From: a virus
DNA length: 42,425 nt
Strand: one strand, 5' to 3'
IMG/VR virus record: IMGVR_UViG_3300021061_000030
Coordinates: 1-42,425 of that record
Both the position numbers and the translations under genes were made by a program. The notes under the pieces were generated by a model. The model saw only the letters and a program-made list of their open reading frames with translations. It ran no database searches and was not told the DNA's origin. This document shows positions 13,805 through 22,792 of this stretch, in pieces. Numbering within the stretch: position 1 is the stretch's first letter; each line of letters begins with the position of its first letter.

Positions 13805-14044
13805 ATGGCGACCGAACAACGCTGCTGCAAAGACTGCAAGTGGTGCTCGGTGGAGCACGGCTTCAGCAGAGACTTCTACTTCTGCGAACACCCTATGGCC
13901 CCGAGGAGTCCCGATAGCGGAAAGCCGGACAAGGCTTCCTATTTTAGGAGCAAATATCCTGAAGCAGCATGCGGCCCGGAGGGGAACCTCTTTGAGCGAG
14001 TCGAGCCGCGCCCGAGCCTGTGGCGGTCCCTCTTGGGCATATGA
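13805..14044 (+). CDS. Small cysteine-rich putative zinc-binding protein
   Basis: This 79-residue protein begins MATEQRCCKDCKWC with cysteines at 7, 8, 11 and 14, then CEHP further on, a pattern fitting a small zinc finger. It is the first gene after the inverted-repeat element and overlaps the Lar-like gene by four bases (ATGA). Confidence 0.7.
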   Translation: MATEQRCCKDCKWCSVEHGFSRDFYFCEHPMAPRSPDSGKPDKASYFRSKYPEAACGPEGNLFERVEPRPSLWRSLLGI

Positions 14045-14238
14045 CCGACGATCCCCTCAAGCCGTGCCCCTACTGCGGCGCCGAGGCCCGCGTCACCTTC
14101 ACCGGCATTCTCCCCGACGTATGGTGGGAGGTCGCCTGCGCCGACGGATGCGCCTCCGTCGGCAAGCAGGGCCACGAGACCCCTACCCGCGCCGTCGTCT
14201 GCGAGCGGTGGAACAGTTGGCAACATGCCTGCCGGTAG
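14041..14238 (+). CDS. Lar-like restriction alleviation protein
   Basis: This 65-residue protein follows the Lar pattern: LKPCPYCGAEARV near the start (Cys9, Cys12), W-V-CADGCASVG in the middle (Cys33, Cys37), and a terminal WNSW. Rac-prophage Lar alleviates type I restriction, and many phages carry relatives; their biochemical activity is poorly defined. It overlaps the terminase start by 14 bases. Confidence 0.7.
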   Translation: MTDDPLKPCPYCGAEARVTFTGILPDVWWEVACADGCASVGKQGHETPTRAVVCERWNSWQHACR

Positions 14239-15862
14239 CGTCCATTACGCCGACCATTTCCACCCGGATTTCGGCGTATTGTGGCGACCGCCAAAGCCCC
14301 GCGCCGAGCTGGAGACGTGGAGCCTTGAGCAGCTCCAAAAGTACAAGGCTGCGCGCGACCTGATCGACTCTCACGGCGCCGGCATAAATCCCGTTCAGGG
14401 GTGGTCACTCCCGATGTGGAAGCGCGTCCAGGAGAATTGGACGAAGTACAATATCCACGTCATGCTCGGCGGGAACCAGAGCGGAAAGACTACATTCGGC
14501 GCCCGCGCGACCGTATGGGCCGCAGCGACAATTCCCGAGGCGGAAACGTACTGCTTTCACGTCACGGACAAGCGGTCTATCGATGACCAGCAGCGGTTCA
14601 TCTACGAGGCGATCCCCGCGGCGATCAAAAACCTTCCGACGAAGAAAGGGACGCATCACAGCATCCAGTATTCGCAGAAGAACGGGTTCACCGACGGCAT
14701 TTGCATCCTTCCGCCCCACCCTGGATGCCGGCGCGGCGGATCGATCAACTTTTTCAACTACGCGCAGTACGCCCAAAACGACCAGATCATCGAGGGCATC
14801 AAGGCGCACTTCATTTGGGCGGATGAAACGATCCCGATGGGCCTCTTCGACACCCTACGGTATCGCCTCTTCACGTACCACGGCCGGATGCTGCTCACGT
14901 TCACCGTGATCGACGGCTGGAACGACACCATCGAGAAAATCCTGTCGCGGCGCCGCACGCTCGAGTCGGCATTCGTCGGAGGACGAATCAATCGCAAGCT
15001 CCCGCTGATCGAGGAAAGCCTCTCCGTAGACTCGTGCTGCATCTACTACGCGTGGACCGAGCACAACCCATGGACCGACTGGAACGAGTTCATGAAGCTG
15101 AACGCGAACATTCCGTTAACGGAACTGCTCGCGCGCGGCTACGGCGTTCCGACCAAAAGCATGTCCGGCGTCTTCACCGGGTTTGACCGCGAGGTCCACG
15201 TCGTCCCGCACGAAAACATTCCGTTCGTCAAGGACACAAAATACGCGGTTACGCGTTACATGGCCATAGACCCGGCCGGCTCGAAAAGCTGGTTCATGGC
15301 GTGGGTGGCGATTGACTCCGGCGGAACGTGGTGGGTCTACCGCGAGTATCCGGACGCCGACGTTTGGGCCGAATCGAGCAACGATCCCGACGGGAAGCCG
15401 GGCCCGGCGCAGAAAGGGTCAAAGTTCGGCATCAAGGATTACGTCGAGCTCATCCGCGACGCAGAGGGAGAGGAGCAAATTTACGAGCGGTACATCGACC
15501 CGCGCATGGGCGCTGCGGAAAAGCAGAGCGAGGAAGGCGCGACTACAATAATTTCCGACCTAGACGACCAGAACATGACCGTCATTCCGGCTCCCGGCGT
15601 GGACGAGGACAACGGCCTCCAGCTACTCAAGGGGCTTATGCGTTGGGACGAGACGAAGGAGCGCGACTCGCTCAACTCGCCGAGGTTCTTCGTCTCAGAT
15701 CGGTGCCAGAACATCATCTTCGCGCTCTCGGAGTACAAAAAGCACAGCCGCAAGGAGGCGACGAAAGACCCAATCGACGCCCTGCGCTACATCGCCGTCA
15801 GCAATCCAGAGTACTATGAGCTAACGGACATGAAGGACGACCACCCGACGGGGTGTTATTAG
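14225..15862 (+). CDS. Terminase large subunit
   Basis: This 545-residue protein is the packaging motor and headful nuclease. Walker A is GGNQSGKT (82-89), Walker B is HFIWADE (195-201), and the RNase H-like nuclease has Asp349 in YMAIDPAG, Asp425 in RYIDPRMGA and Asp518 in KDPIDALRY. Length is normal. It starts at ATG 14225 inside the Lar-like gene and is followed by a strong inverted repeat before the portal gene. Confidence 0.95.
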   Translation: MPAGSVHYADHFHPDFGVLWRPPKPRAELETWSLEQLQKYKAARDLIDSHGAGINPVQGWSLPMWKRVQENWTKYNIHVMLGGNQSGKTTFGARATVWAAATIPEAETYCFHVTDKRSIDDQQRFIYEAIPAAIKNLPTKKGTHHSIQYSQKNGFTDGICILPPHPGCRRGGSINFFNYAQYAQNDQIIEGIKAHFIWADETIPMGLFDTLRYRLFTYHGRMLLTFTVIDGWNDTIEKILSRRRTLESAFVGGRINRKLPLIEESLSVDSCCIYYAWTEHNPWTDWNEFMKLNANIPLTELLARGYGVPTKSMSGVFTGFDREVHVVPHENIPFVKDTKYAVTRYMAIDPAGSKSWFMAWVAIDSGGTWWVYREYPDADVWAESSNDPDGKPGPAQKGSKFGIKDYVELIRDAEGEEQIYERYIDPRMGAAEKQSEEGATTIISDLDDQNMTVIPAPGVDEDNGLQLLKGLMRWDETKERDSLNSPRFFVSDRCQNIIFALSEYKKHSRKEATKDPIDALRYIAVSNPEYYELTDMKDDHPTGCY

Positions 15863-15918
15863 GCGCAACCCTCATTTCGGCTTGTAATAAGCCGGCCTAA
15901 TAGCAACAGGGTTGTGCC
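15862..15918 (+). promoter_or_regulatory. Nested inverted repeat abutting the portal start
   Basis: GGCGCAACCCT (15862-15872) pairs with AGGGTTGTGCC (15908-15918) over 11 positions with one wobble. Inside is a second perfect hairpin, CGGCTT (15878-15883) with AAGCCG (15889-15894), loop GTAAT. The right arm ends immediately before GTG 15919. The outer arm matches the GGGTTGCGCC arm before ATG 13805. It could be a protein-binding site or a structure that gates portal translation. Confidence 0.7.
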
Positions 15919-18024
15919 GTGAGCAGCATCACGGGCGACACTACCCAGCCAGAACCGGCGCTTCAACTCGCGCCGCGTGGCGAAGACGGCCCGGATTTCG
16001 GGTGGCTCAAGAAGGCGTGGGAGGATTGCGTCCGCGACAACCAGCCGTTCGTCAGCCAATGCCAGGTCAACTACAACACTCGCTACGCGCTGTGGTCCGG
16101 GCAATCGGAGGACGGGAAGAAGCACGCTCGCGAGGGCGCAAAAGTCGATCCGACGCCATGGGACGGAGCCTCCGACCTCCGCGTTTTCCTCACCGACGAG
16201 GCGATCAACTCGAAAGTGGCCATGCAGTGCATGGCGTTCCGCAAAGCGAACCTCGTGGCGGTGCCAGTCGAAGGAAACGACCTCAAGCGCGCGAAAACCG
16301 TCTCCAATTTCATGCGCTGGCTTATCCAGACGCAGATCCCGGAGATCGATCGCGAGGTGGAACTGCTCGCAAACATCCTCAACGAGAAGGGAATCGCGGC
16401 GACAGGTCAGTTTTGGGAGCGGTGTCAGGAGAAAACGCTCGCTAGCGTGTCGATTGCCGAGCTCCAGGAGCAGTTCCCGAGCATCGACATCCCGGCGCTT
16501 CTGGAATCCGGCATCGCCGACGACGATTTGGCGGCGCTTTTCGAGGAGCAGTTCGGCTGTTCGGCGCGCAAGGCGAAGAAAATGCTGCGTGAACTGCGGG
16601 AAACCGGCAAAACGACCGTCCCGACGCTCGGGCGCGAGTACTCGAGGCCGATCATCCGCGCGTTTTCACTCGACGAGAACCTTTTCATCCCAAGTTACGC
16701 GACGGACCTCGAAACCGCGCCGGCCATCTACCGCGTGGAGTACTTTACGGCCGAGCAGCTCCGCGGTTTTGTGCTCACGGACGGCTGGGACGAGCAGTGG
16801 GTGGAGAAGGCCATCGAAACGCAGCGCGGAAAATGGCTTTCGGCGACGCCGCCGGAGTATCTGTACCCGGTTTCACGCTCCTTCATCTGGCAGGAGCAGC
16901 GTTTCCACGAGTTGATCGGCGTCGTGTACGCTTACCAGCGGCTTTCGGACGAAGACGGGGTGCCCGGCATCTACCTGACGGTCTTCAACCCGAATCTATC
17001 TCCCGACGACACCACCAAAGGGTATGCAAAGTTTGGCCTCTTGGGCTACGCACACGGGCAATACCCCTTCGTCTTGCATCGCCGGGAGTATCTTTCGCGA
17101 AAACTCCACGATTCGCGCGGCATCCCTGAGCCGGGCAAGCCGTGGCAGGATCAGATCAAGGCGCACCGCGATTCGCGCATCGACGCGGCGTCGCTCGCGA
17201 TCATTCCGCCGATCATGTACCCGATTGGGCGGCCGCCGGCGCGCTGGGGGGCTGGGGCGCGCATTCCGGAGCGGCGTCCGGGCGAATATCACTTCGCGGA
17301 TCGGCCGGCGCCTGACCTTTCCACGGAGGAGAGCGAGAAAATCCTGTCCGACACGTTCAACCGCTACTTCGGCTTCGTCTCGGCGGAGACTGACCCGACG
17401 TTCGCGGGCCTCAAGAACCAGCAGGACGTGGATAAGTTCCTAAGCGGTTGGTGCAAGGCGTACCGACAGGTTTTTTCGCTGTATAAGCAGTTCGGCGACG
17501 AGAAAGTGGCCTTCCGCGTTATCGGATTGCAGCAGGTGGCCCCAGGAATCTTTGAGAAGGGCGATCCGCGCGAATCGATGGACTTCTACCTTCAATTCGA
17601 CGTCCAGAGCATGGATTTCGAGATGATGGGGCAGAAGTTGGAGGCCATCGCGAAGGCGATTGCGACCGGCGACAAGTACGGCCAGGTCGACTACGCGCAG
17701 TGGTTGCAGGTGATGCTTGAGGCGATTGACCCGAACATTGCCGAGCGGATCATCCGGCCGGAGAACGTAGGCACGGCGCAGGCGGTGAAGGAAGAGAAGG
17801 ACGCGCTGTCCAAAATCTTCGCCGGGTTTGACGAGGACATCACGCTCGGCGCGCCGCCTCAGATCGGAATGCAGGTTATCCAGCAGTGGGCGCAGACGCC
17901 GGACATCATGCAACGCTTGCAGCAGGACGAGCCGTTCAAGAAGCGCGTCGAGAAGCGGTACAAGCAGTACGAATTTCAGACTACGCAGCAGGAGAACGCG
18001 AAGATCGGACGTTACGGAGCATGA
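15919..18024 (+). CDS. Portal protein
   Basis: This 701-residue protein follows the terminase and precedes the scaffold and capsid, as portals do, and its size suits the portal of short-tailed phages. The early segment NSKVAMQCMAFRKANLVAVP then NDLKRAKTVSNFMRWL resembles the clip/stem region of P22-like portals. It starts at GTG 15919. It forms the dodecameric channel at one capsid vertex. Confidence 0.85.
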   Translation: MSSITGDTTQPEPALQLAPRGEDGPDFGWLKKAWEDCVRDNQPFVSQCQVNYNTRYALWSGQSEDGKKHAREGAKVDPTPWDGASDLRVFLTDEAINSKVAMQCMAFRKANLVAVPVEGNDLKRAKTVSNFMRWLIQTQIPEIDREVELLANILNEKGIAATGQFWERCQEKTLASVSIAELQEQFPSIDIPALLESGIADDDLAALFEEQFGCSARKAKKMLRELRETGKTTVPTLGREYSRPIIRAFSLDENLFIPSYATDLETAPAIYRVEYFTAEQLRGFVLTDGWDEQWVEKAIETQRGKWLSATPPEYLYPVSRSFIWQEQRFHELIGVVYAYQRLSDEDGVPGIYLTVFNPNLSPDDTTKGYAKFGLLGYAHGQYPFVLHRREYLSRKLHDSRGIPEPGKPWQDQIKAHRDSRIDAASLAIIPPIMYPIGRPPARWGAGARIPERRPGEYHFADRPAPDLSTEESEKILSDTFNRYFGFVSAETDPTFAGLKNQQDVDKFLSGWCKAYRQVFSLYKQFGDEKVAFRVIGLQQVAPGIFEKGDPRESMDFYLQFDVQSMDFEMMGQKLEAIAKAIATGDKYGQVDYAQWLQVMLEAIDPNIAERIIRPENVGTAQAVKEEKDALSKIFAGFDEDITLGAPPQIGMQVIQQWAQTPDIMQRLQQDEPFKKRVEKRYKQYEFQTTQQENAKIGRYGA

Positions 18025-18299
18025 TCCAATCTCAACGCCAGAAGCACTACGAGGAACGCATCCGCGAGAAGATGCTCCCGCTTGTCGGGATGCCGGCGTT
18101 CGAGGCGTTCATGGCCGTCCTGCGCGAGTCGCGCGAGGCATCCATCGCGGATTCGCTGATGGATTCGGTCATCGCCAACCAGCGCAACCACCTCGCGGCC
18201 ATCGGCGAAATTCGGTGCTTCACGTCCATTCTATCGATCTACGACGCGGCCGTTGAGCAGCATCGGACGGCCAAGCCGGAAGAGGTCGAGGGAGACTAG
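18021..18299 (+). CDS. Small helical protein, possible head accessory
   Basis: This 92-residue protein starts at ATG 18021, overlapping the portal stop by four bases. It is helical and acidic at the C-terminus (EQHRTAKPEEVEGD). Position suggests a head-assembly accessory; no family is recognised. Confidence 0.7.
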   Translation: MIQSQRQKHYEERIREKMLPLVGMPAFEAFMAVLRESREASIADSLMDSVIANQRNHLAAIGEIRCFTSILSIYDAAVEQHRTAKPEEVEGD

Positions 18300-18450
18300 C
18301 ACAAGGCAGGCTGTCACCCTCGGGGTTACATTTGTGTTGACGGGAGGATTATTAGTTGTGCTTCTTCGCGTGCCGGGTTAGCAGTTATGCTAATGGCCGC
18401 CCTCGGGGGCGAACAACCCGTGGCAAGGGAATCCGTTCTTGGTCGTAACC
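18300..18450 (+). promoter_or_regulatory. Structured leader upstream of the scaffold gene
   Basis: This 151-base gap contains GGTTACATT (18324-18332, shared with 13760-13768), a TTGACG box (18337-18342), and nested hairpins: outer CGGGTT (18374-18379) with AACCCG (18415-18420), and inner TTAGCA (18378-18383) with TGCTAA (18388-18393) around a 4-base loop. The arms overlap by two bases. A promoter plus leader for capsid genes is plausible. A TTG at 18439 could extend the following gene, but ATG 18451 is preferred. Confidence 0.5.
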
Positions 18451-19557
18451 ATGGCAAGCGAGACACAAGGGGCAGCTTCGCAACCCGGGGAAACCCAAAT
18501 GCGCGATGGCAAGGAGAAGGGCGCTGACAACCTGACCGGAGCGCAAGCCGCTGCGCTGTTCCTGAAAAAGGAGCAAGCCAACTCGGAGAGCGCGCCGACT
18601 GCGGAGCAGGAGGTCGCCGAGAAATCGGAAGGCGCAAACCCAGCCGCAGAAGAGGAGCCGAAGGGCACCTCTGCCGAGACGCAGCCCGAAGCCGAAGCCT
18701 CCGCCGAAATTCAAAACACGGAGTCCGAGACCGAGGAAGCGTCCGACGATCTTTCCCAGTCAACCACTCTCACGCCAGAGCAGAAGGCCGCCTTCCAGAA
18801 GATTGTTAATCGGGAGACGGTGAAACGGAAGGCGCTGGAGGCGCAACTACAAGGGGTACAGGCGCAGCTGGCCGACATGCAGGCCGCGCAGACCCACTCA
18901 CCGCAAGTCGCCGCGCCAGCCATTCCCGACGGTTCACCTCTCGCGAAAGTTGAGGACATCGCGGGGCTGCAAAAGCTCCACGCGGACGCCAAGGAGGCGA
19001 TTCGCTTTGCGGAGGACGCCCTTGAGCGTGCCCGCGACGGCGAGCAGCTTCCCGAAGGCTGGACGAAGGAGTCCCTTCGCCAGATTAGGCGCGAGGCGCA
19101 AGCCCACCTCGACGATTACATCCCGGCCCGCGCGGCGTTCCTGCAACAGCGGCATAACGCCGACCAGAAGGCATTCGAGAAGTTTCCGTTCCTCCGGGAC
19201 CGGACAGCCCCCGAATACCTAACGGCGCAGATGCTTCTTAGGCATCACCCCGAGCTGAACAACAGCCCCTTCAAGAACACGCTTCTTGGGGCGGCAGTCG
19301 TCGGCTTGCAGGCGATGCAGGAGCGCGAGCAAGCCGCGAGCAAGGCGAAGGAAAAGCCCAAGGCGCCGACGCCGAAGCCCGCGAGCGACCAGACCGCCGT
19401 CAGTGCGGGCGCCGCAAGCGCCCCGCGCGCGCCGGCGACGGCCCAGAGGCAGCAGCTAGCGAAGGCAGAGAGTGAGTTGAAGGCGAAAGGTAACGTCAGC
19501 GGCAGCGATGCAGCCAAGTTCCTCGCGCAACGCGAACTCGCTCGAACCTCTCGCTAG
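18451..19557 (+). CDS. Scaffolding protein
   Basis: This 368-residue protein lies just before the capsid gene and has scaffold traits: very charged, Glu/Ala/Lys-rich, few aromatic residues, an acidic region around residues 60-105, and a coiled-coil stretch near 110-140. It would guide capsid assembly and then leave. The start is ATG 18451. Confidence 0.75.
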   Translation: MASETQGAASQPGETQMRDGKEKGADNLTGAQAAALFLKKEQANSESAPTAEQEVAEKSEGANPAAEEEPKGTSAETQPEAEASAEIQNTESETEEASDDLSQSTTLTPEQKAAFQKIVNRETVKRKALEAQLQGVQAQLADMQAAQTHSPQVAAPAIPDGSPLAKVEDIAGLQKLHADAKEAIRFAEDALERARDGEQLPEGWTKESLRQIRREAQAHLDDYIPARAAFLQQRHNADQKAFEKFPFLRDRTAPEYLTAQMLLRHHPELNNSPFKNTLLGAAVVGLQAMQEREQAASKAKEKPKAPTPKPASDQTAVSAGAASAPRAPATAQRQQLAKAESELKAKGNVSGSDAAKFLAQRELARTSR

Positions 19558-19559
19558 TC

Positions 19560-20561
19560 ATGGCTCAAGCCACCACTTACAATCAGCCGTCGAATCGTGA
19601 AGACCTCACGAATTTCCTGACGATTCTCGATCCGGAGGACACGCCAAAGCTGTCCTCCTTCCCCAAGACCCCGCGGCCGTCCAACGTCTACCAGGAATGG
19701 CAGATGGACAGCCTGGCGCCCGTCGACTTCTCGGGCGTCGTTGAGGGTCGCGACGTCCAAGCCTTCAACAACGAGGCCGAGAACCGCGCCCGCATCGGCT
19801 CGTACATCCAGCGCTTCCGCCGCCCGTGGGCGGTCTCGGAGGAGCAGGAGGCGAGCGACCCGGCCGGCATCGCGTCCGAAAAGGCCAACTCGAAGACGAA
19901 GGCCATGCAGGAGGTCAAGCGGTCCATCGAAGCCTGCATTGGCTCCGACAACGACCGCCAGCAGGGCAATGGCTCAGTCCCGAACAAGCTCCGCGCCCTC
20001 GGTGACTGGATCGACTCGGCGGGCCCGGCGGACGTCCCGGCCACCTACCGCACGCCATCGGCCTCCATCGACACCACGGCGACGGCGTCTCTCACCGAGG
20101 CGAACTTCAACGCCGTTTTCCAGAGCATCTTCCAGCGCGTCGGCGGCGCCCGGAAGTACACGCTCTACGCTGGCCCCAACCTCAAGAAGGCGATCAGCAA
20201 CTTCCAGCGCGCCACCGGCTCGAACGGCACCACGAAGACCTACCAAGTCACGCAGGACGCCGAGTCGCATCGAATCGACCTCAATGTCTCCTTCTACGAG
20301 GGCGACTTTCACACGGTCGAAATCATCCCCGACCTGTTCAACGGGCTCCTGGATGGTGCGACGCCCTGGAGCGTCACCGCGCAGCAGCAGGCGCGCGGCT
20401 ACGTCATCAACCGCGAGTTGGTCGGCATCGGCACGATGATCGGCATGTACTCGCGCGAGCTCGAGGATCAGGGCGGCGGCCCGCGTGGGTTCGTTTCCAC
20501 GACGCTGACGCTCATGTGCAAGAACCCGGCGGGCTTGGGCAAGTTCGCCGCCACCTCCTAA
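19560..20561 (+). CDS. Major capsid protein (DUF5309-like)
   Basis: This 333-residue protein has the DUF5309-like capsid pattern: LTNFLTILDPEDTPKLSSFPKT (residues 16-37), VYQEWQMDSL, NYxQ-like SYIQRFRRPWAVSEEQE, and VKRSIEACIGSDN, followed by a beta-rich second half. It would form the HK97-fold icosahedral shell. It starts at ATG 19560, two bases after the scaffold stop. Confidence 0.85.
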   Translation: MAQATTYNQPSNREDLTNFLTILDPEDTPKLSSFPKTPRPSNVYQEWQMDSLAPVDFSGVVEGRDVQAFNNEAENRARIGSYIQRFRRPWAVSEEQEASDPAGIASEKANSKTKAMQEVKRSIEACIGSDNDRQQGNGSVPNKLRALGDWIDSAGPADVPATYRTPSASIDTTATASLTEANFNAVFQSIFQRVGGARKYTLYAGPNLKKAISNFQRATGSNGTTKTYQVTQDAESHRIDLNVSFYEGDFHTVEIIPDLFNGLLDGATPWSVTAQQQARGYVINRELVGIGTMIGMYSRELEDQGGGPRGFVSTTLTLMCKNPAGLGKFAATS

Positions 20562-20581
20562 CCAACAACCCAGCAACAGGA

Positions 20582-20591
20582 GGAACTTACC
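20582..20591 (+). promoter_or_regulatory. Strong Shine-Dalgarno before the gene at 20592
   Basis: AGGAGGAA lies at 20579-20586, six bases before ATG 20592, a canonical ribosome binding site. It shows that this genome also uses Shine-Dalgarno initiation for highly expressed structural genes, in contrast to the GAACGAA-linked early genes. Confidence 0.7.
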
Positions 20592-21053
20592 ATGGCCGAT
20601 ACTGCTGTTACCATCGCGCGCACGCGCACGTCGCCGCTCGACAACATCGAACGCCTGAGCAGCGGAAACCAGAAATACAAGGTTCTGTTTTCCGACATCG
20701 CTTACGGCACGGGCTCGACCGACACGGTTACGATGACGCTCGGCGCGACCCCCGACAAGTGGGTTGCGACGAACGCCCTCGCCAACGTCACGACCGCCTT
20801 CGCGGGCACGACCGCGATGACGATGATCGTTGGCACGACCACGAGCACGAACGCCTTCATCACGGCGCAGTCGATCCTGACTGCGGGCGTGAAGAGTGGC
20901 GCCACGGGCCTGTCGGCGAATGCCGTGTCCGGCACGGCGTCCGCCTCGATGGTCGCGACGTTCACGAACGCGACGGGCGGTTCGCCGTCCGCGCTGACCG
21001 CCGGGGAACTGGACATCTACCTGTCCATCCTCGACACGACCAAGTTGGGCTAA
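20592..21053 (+). CDS. Structural protein, possible head decoration
   Basis: This 153-residue protein is rich in Thr, Ala and Ser, strand-like and low in charge, as in head decoration or fibre proteins. It follows the capsid with a strong ribosome binding site, suggesting many copies. No family is recognised. Confidence 0.65.
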   Translation: MADTAVTIARTRTSPLDNIERLSSGNQKYKVLFSDIAYGTGSTDTVTMTLGATPDKWVATNALANVTTAFAGTTAMTMIVGTTTSTNAFITAQSILTAGVKSGATGLSANAVSGTASASMVATFTNATGGSPSALTAGELDIYLSILDTTKLG

Positions 21054-21129
21054 CGGATCTAGCCCACGCTTAGCACGGGGGAGGGCGGCAATTCATGGGG
21101 AAGCTGGCGCCGCCCTCCCCTTCCACTTT

Positions 21130-21474
21130 ATGAGCGACGAAGCAACCAGCCAGTTCATGCGCGAGGCCATCGACGAGGTCGTGGCCACGTTCCCGGCGGA
21201 AAAGGCCAAGCTCGAGGCGGAGGCGCCGGCATTGGCTGCAAAGCTCCAAGCCGAGGGCCCCTTGGCCCTGAAACAGGGCTTGGGGCAGAAGATGGGCGAA
21301 GTTCCCGGGCGCATCTACCACCGATGGAACCTGCAATACCCGGGCTGCTGGGATGACCCGGCGTTCGTACACGCGTTTTTCACGGACAACCCGCAGTATC
21401 GTTCGCCGGGCTGGCGCCCGAAGCAGCACGCGCTTCGCCACGGGAAGACCTTCCTGAACGGCAAACCCGCCTGA
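21130..21474 (+). CDS. Hypothetical structural-region protein
   Basis: This 114-residue protein has a helical N-terminal half (EAIDEVVATFPAEKAKLEAEAPALAAKL) and a Pro/Arg-rich C-terminal half with several Trp. It ends by overlapping the next start (TGATG). The 76-base gap upstream holds no strong signal. The function is unknown. Confidence 0.6.
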   Translation: MSDEATSQFMREAIDEVVATFPAEKAKLEAEAPALAAKLQAEGPLALKQGLGQKMGEVPGRIYHRWNLQYPGCWDDPAFVHAFFTDNPQYRSPGWRPKQHALRHGKTFLNGKPA

Positions 21475-22778
21475 TGGCCGTCGCCACCAAAGCGTATTCG
21501 GATTTCGTCAACCGCGAGGCTGACCTTTGCGGCATTTCTCGCGACCTGATTCCCACGGACGTTGCGACGCTCTGGAATGGCTCGTTCACCCCCGCGATCA
21601 AGGAGGCGTGGGAACGCGGGCCATGGCTGGACGTCTGCCCCTATGGGGAGGCCCGATTCATCGGGAACCTGCTCACGTCGCCGAACAACCTGACGAACGC
21701 AGCGTGGACGGCGACGAACCTGACCGTCACGGCTAACGCCCTCGCCAACCCGGCGGACAGTCGCGTTACTGCGTCCAAGGCGCTGGAGACTGTCACGAAC
21801 GGCGAGCACAAGACGGCGCAATCCATCGCCTTCTTCCCGACGACCGGCTACCAGGTGTCGTTTTATGCGCGCGCGCTCGGTCGCAGCTACGCGTACCTCT
21901 CCGTTTCCGACGGGACGACGACCTACACGGCGTTTTTCAACGTCTCCACCGGCGTCATCGGCACCGTCTCGAACTTCACGAACACGAGCATTCAGGCGGA
22001 GCCGAACGGGTTCTTTCTCTGCACGGCGACGCTCACCAGCTCGAGCACGGCCGGAAGCGGCTCGGTCGCGCTCCAGGTGTCGACGGACGGGAGCACGATC
22101 AGCTACGCAGGCGATGTCACCAAGGGATTGTATTTCTGGGGGGCCTCGCTCCAGCAGACGACCTACCCCAGCCCGGACAGCATGCTCATCCCGTGGGACC
22201 AGACGGGAGAGAGTGAGATTGAGGCCGTTTTTCAGGTGTGGCGCGACAGTCCCGTATGGCCGAACAACCCGCGGCCGCAGGGATACGAGCTCACGCCGAG
22301 CGGCATCCAGATCATCCCGGAGTTTGGCGGGGGCGGTTTCGTGCAGCCCGTCAACTACGTGGCGCCGATGCCGAACCTGGTGTGGCTCTACTTCCGCAAG
22401 CGGTGCCCGACGTTTGAAGGCGACGACTTCGACGCGACGGATACGTACGCGATCGGCGACCAGATCTACTACACGGCGGCCGACGGGAAATCGAACTACT
22501 ACAAATGCCTCGCCGCCACGTCGGCCGGCCAAGACCCGGACGATACGCCGAGCAAGTGGGAGCTGCTGGAGATCCCGGCGGTGTTCTTCGATTTCATCTG
22601 CTACCGTGTCTACTCCGAGTGGCTGCTTTCGGACGGCCAGATGGACAAGGCGCAAGGCGCCGAACAGGTCGCGAACAACCGGCTCGACCAGGAGTTTGAC
22701 CGGCAGGAGCGGCAGATGGGCTGGGTTCTCCCAATGAAAGTTCAGACCCACGTCACCTCACAGGCCCGAATTTACTAA
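21474..22778 (+). CDS. Head-tail adaptor-like protein with carbohydrate-binding-like insertions
   Basis: This 434-residue protein has a helical N-terminus (1-60) and helical C-terminus (about 370-434, ICYRVYSEWLLSDGQMDKAQGA), the arrangement of adaptor proteins joining the portal. Between them lie a beta-sandwich-like region (about 65-235, SFYARALGRSYAYLSVSDG) resembling carbohydrate-binding domains and a short DTYAIGDQIYYTAADGKSNYYKCL segment (about 320-350) that resembles a chitin-binding CBM5/12 fold. The mix suggests a virion protein displaying sugar-binding modules. The assignment as adaptor is inferred from position and ends. Confidence 0.6.
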   Translation: MAVATKAYSDFVNREADLCGISRDLIPTDVATLWNGSFTPAIKEAWERGPWLDVCPYGEARFIGNLLTSPNNLTNAAWTATNLTVTANALANPADSRVTASKALETVTNGEHKTAQSIAFFPTTGYQVSFYARALGRSYAYLSVSDGTTTYTAFFNVSTGVIGTVSNFTNTSIQAEPNGFFLCTATLTSSSTAGSGSVALQVSTDGSTISYAGDVTKGLYFWGASLQQTTYPSPDSMLIPWDQTGESEIEAVFQVWRDSPVWPNNPRPQGYELTPSGIQIIPEFGGGGFVQPVNYVAPMPNLVWLYFRKRCPTFEGDDFDATDTYAIGDQIYYTAADGKSNYYKCLAATSAGQDPDDTPSKWELLEIPAVFFDFICYRVYSEWLLSDGQMDKAQGAEQVANNRLDQEFDRQERQMGWVLPMKVQTHVTSQARIY

Positions 22779-22792
22779 CCCAAGGAATCACC

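Noticed and set aside
21315-22751. A 478-codon open frame on the minus strand
   Set aside because: It is an antisense shadow of the adaptor-like gene; the Arg/Val/Asp-rich composition is typical of GC-rich complement frames.
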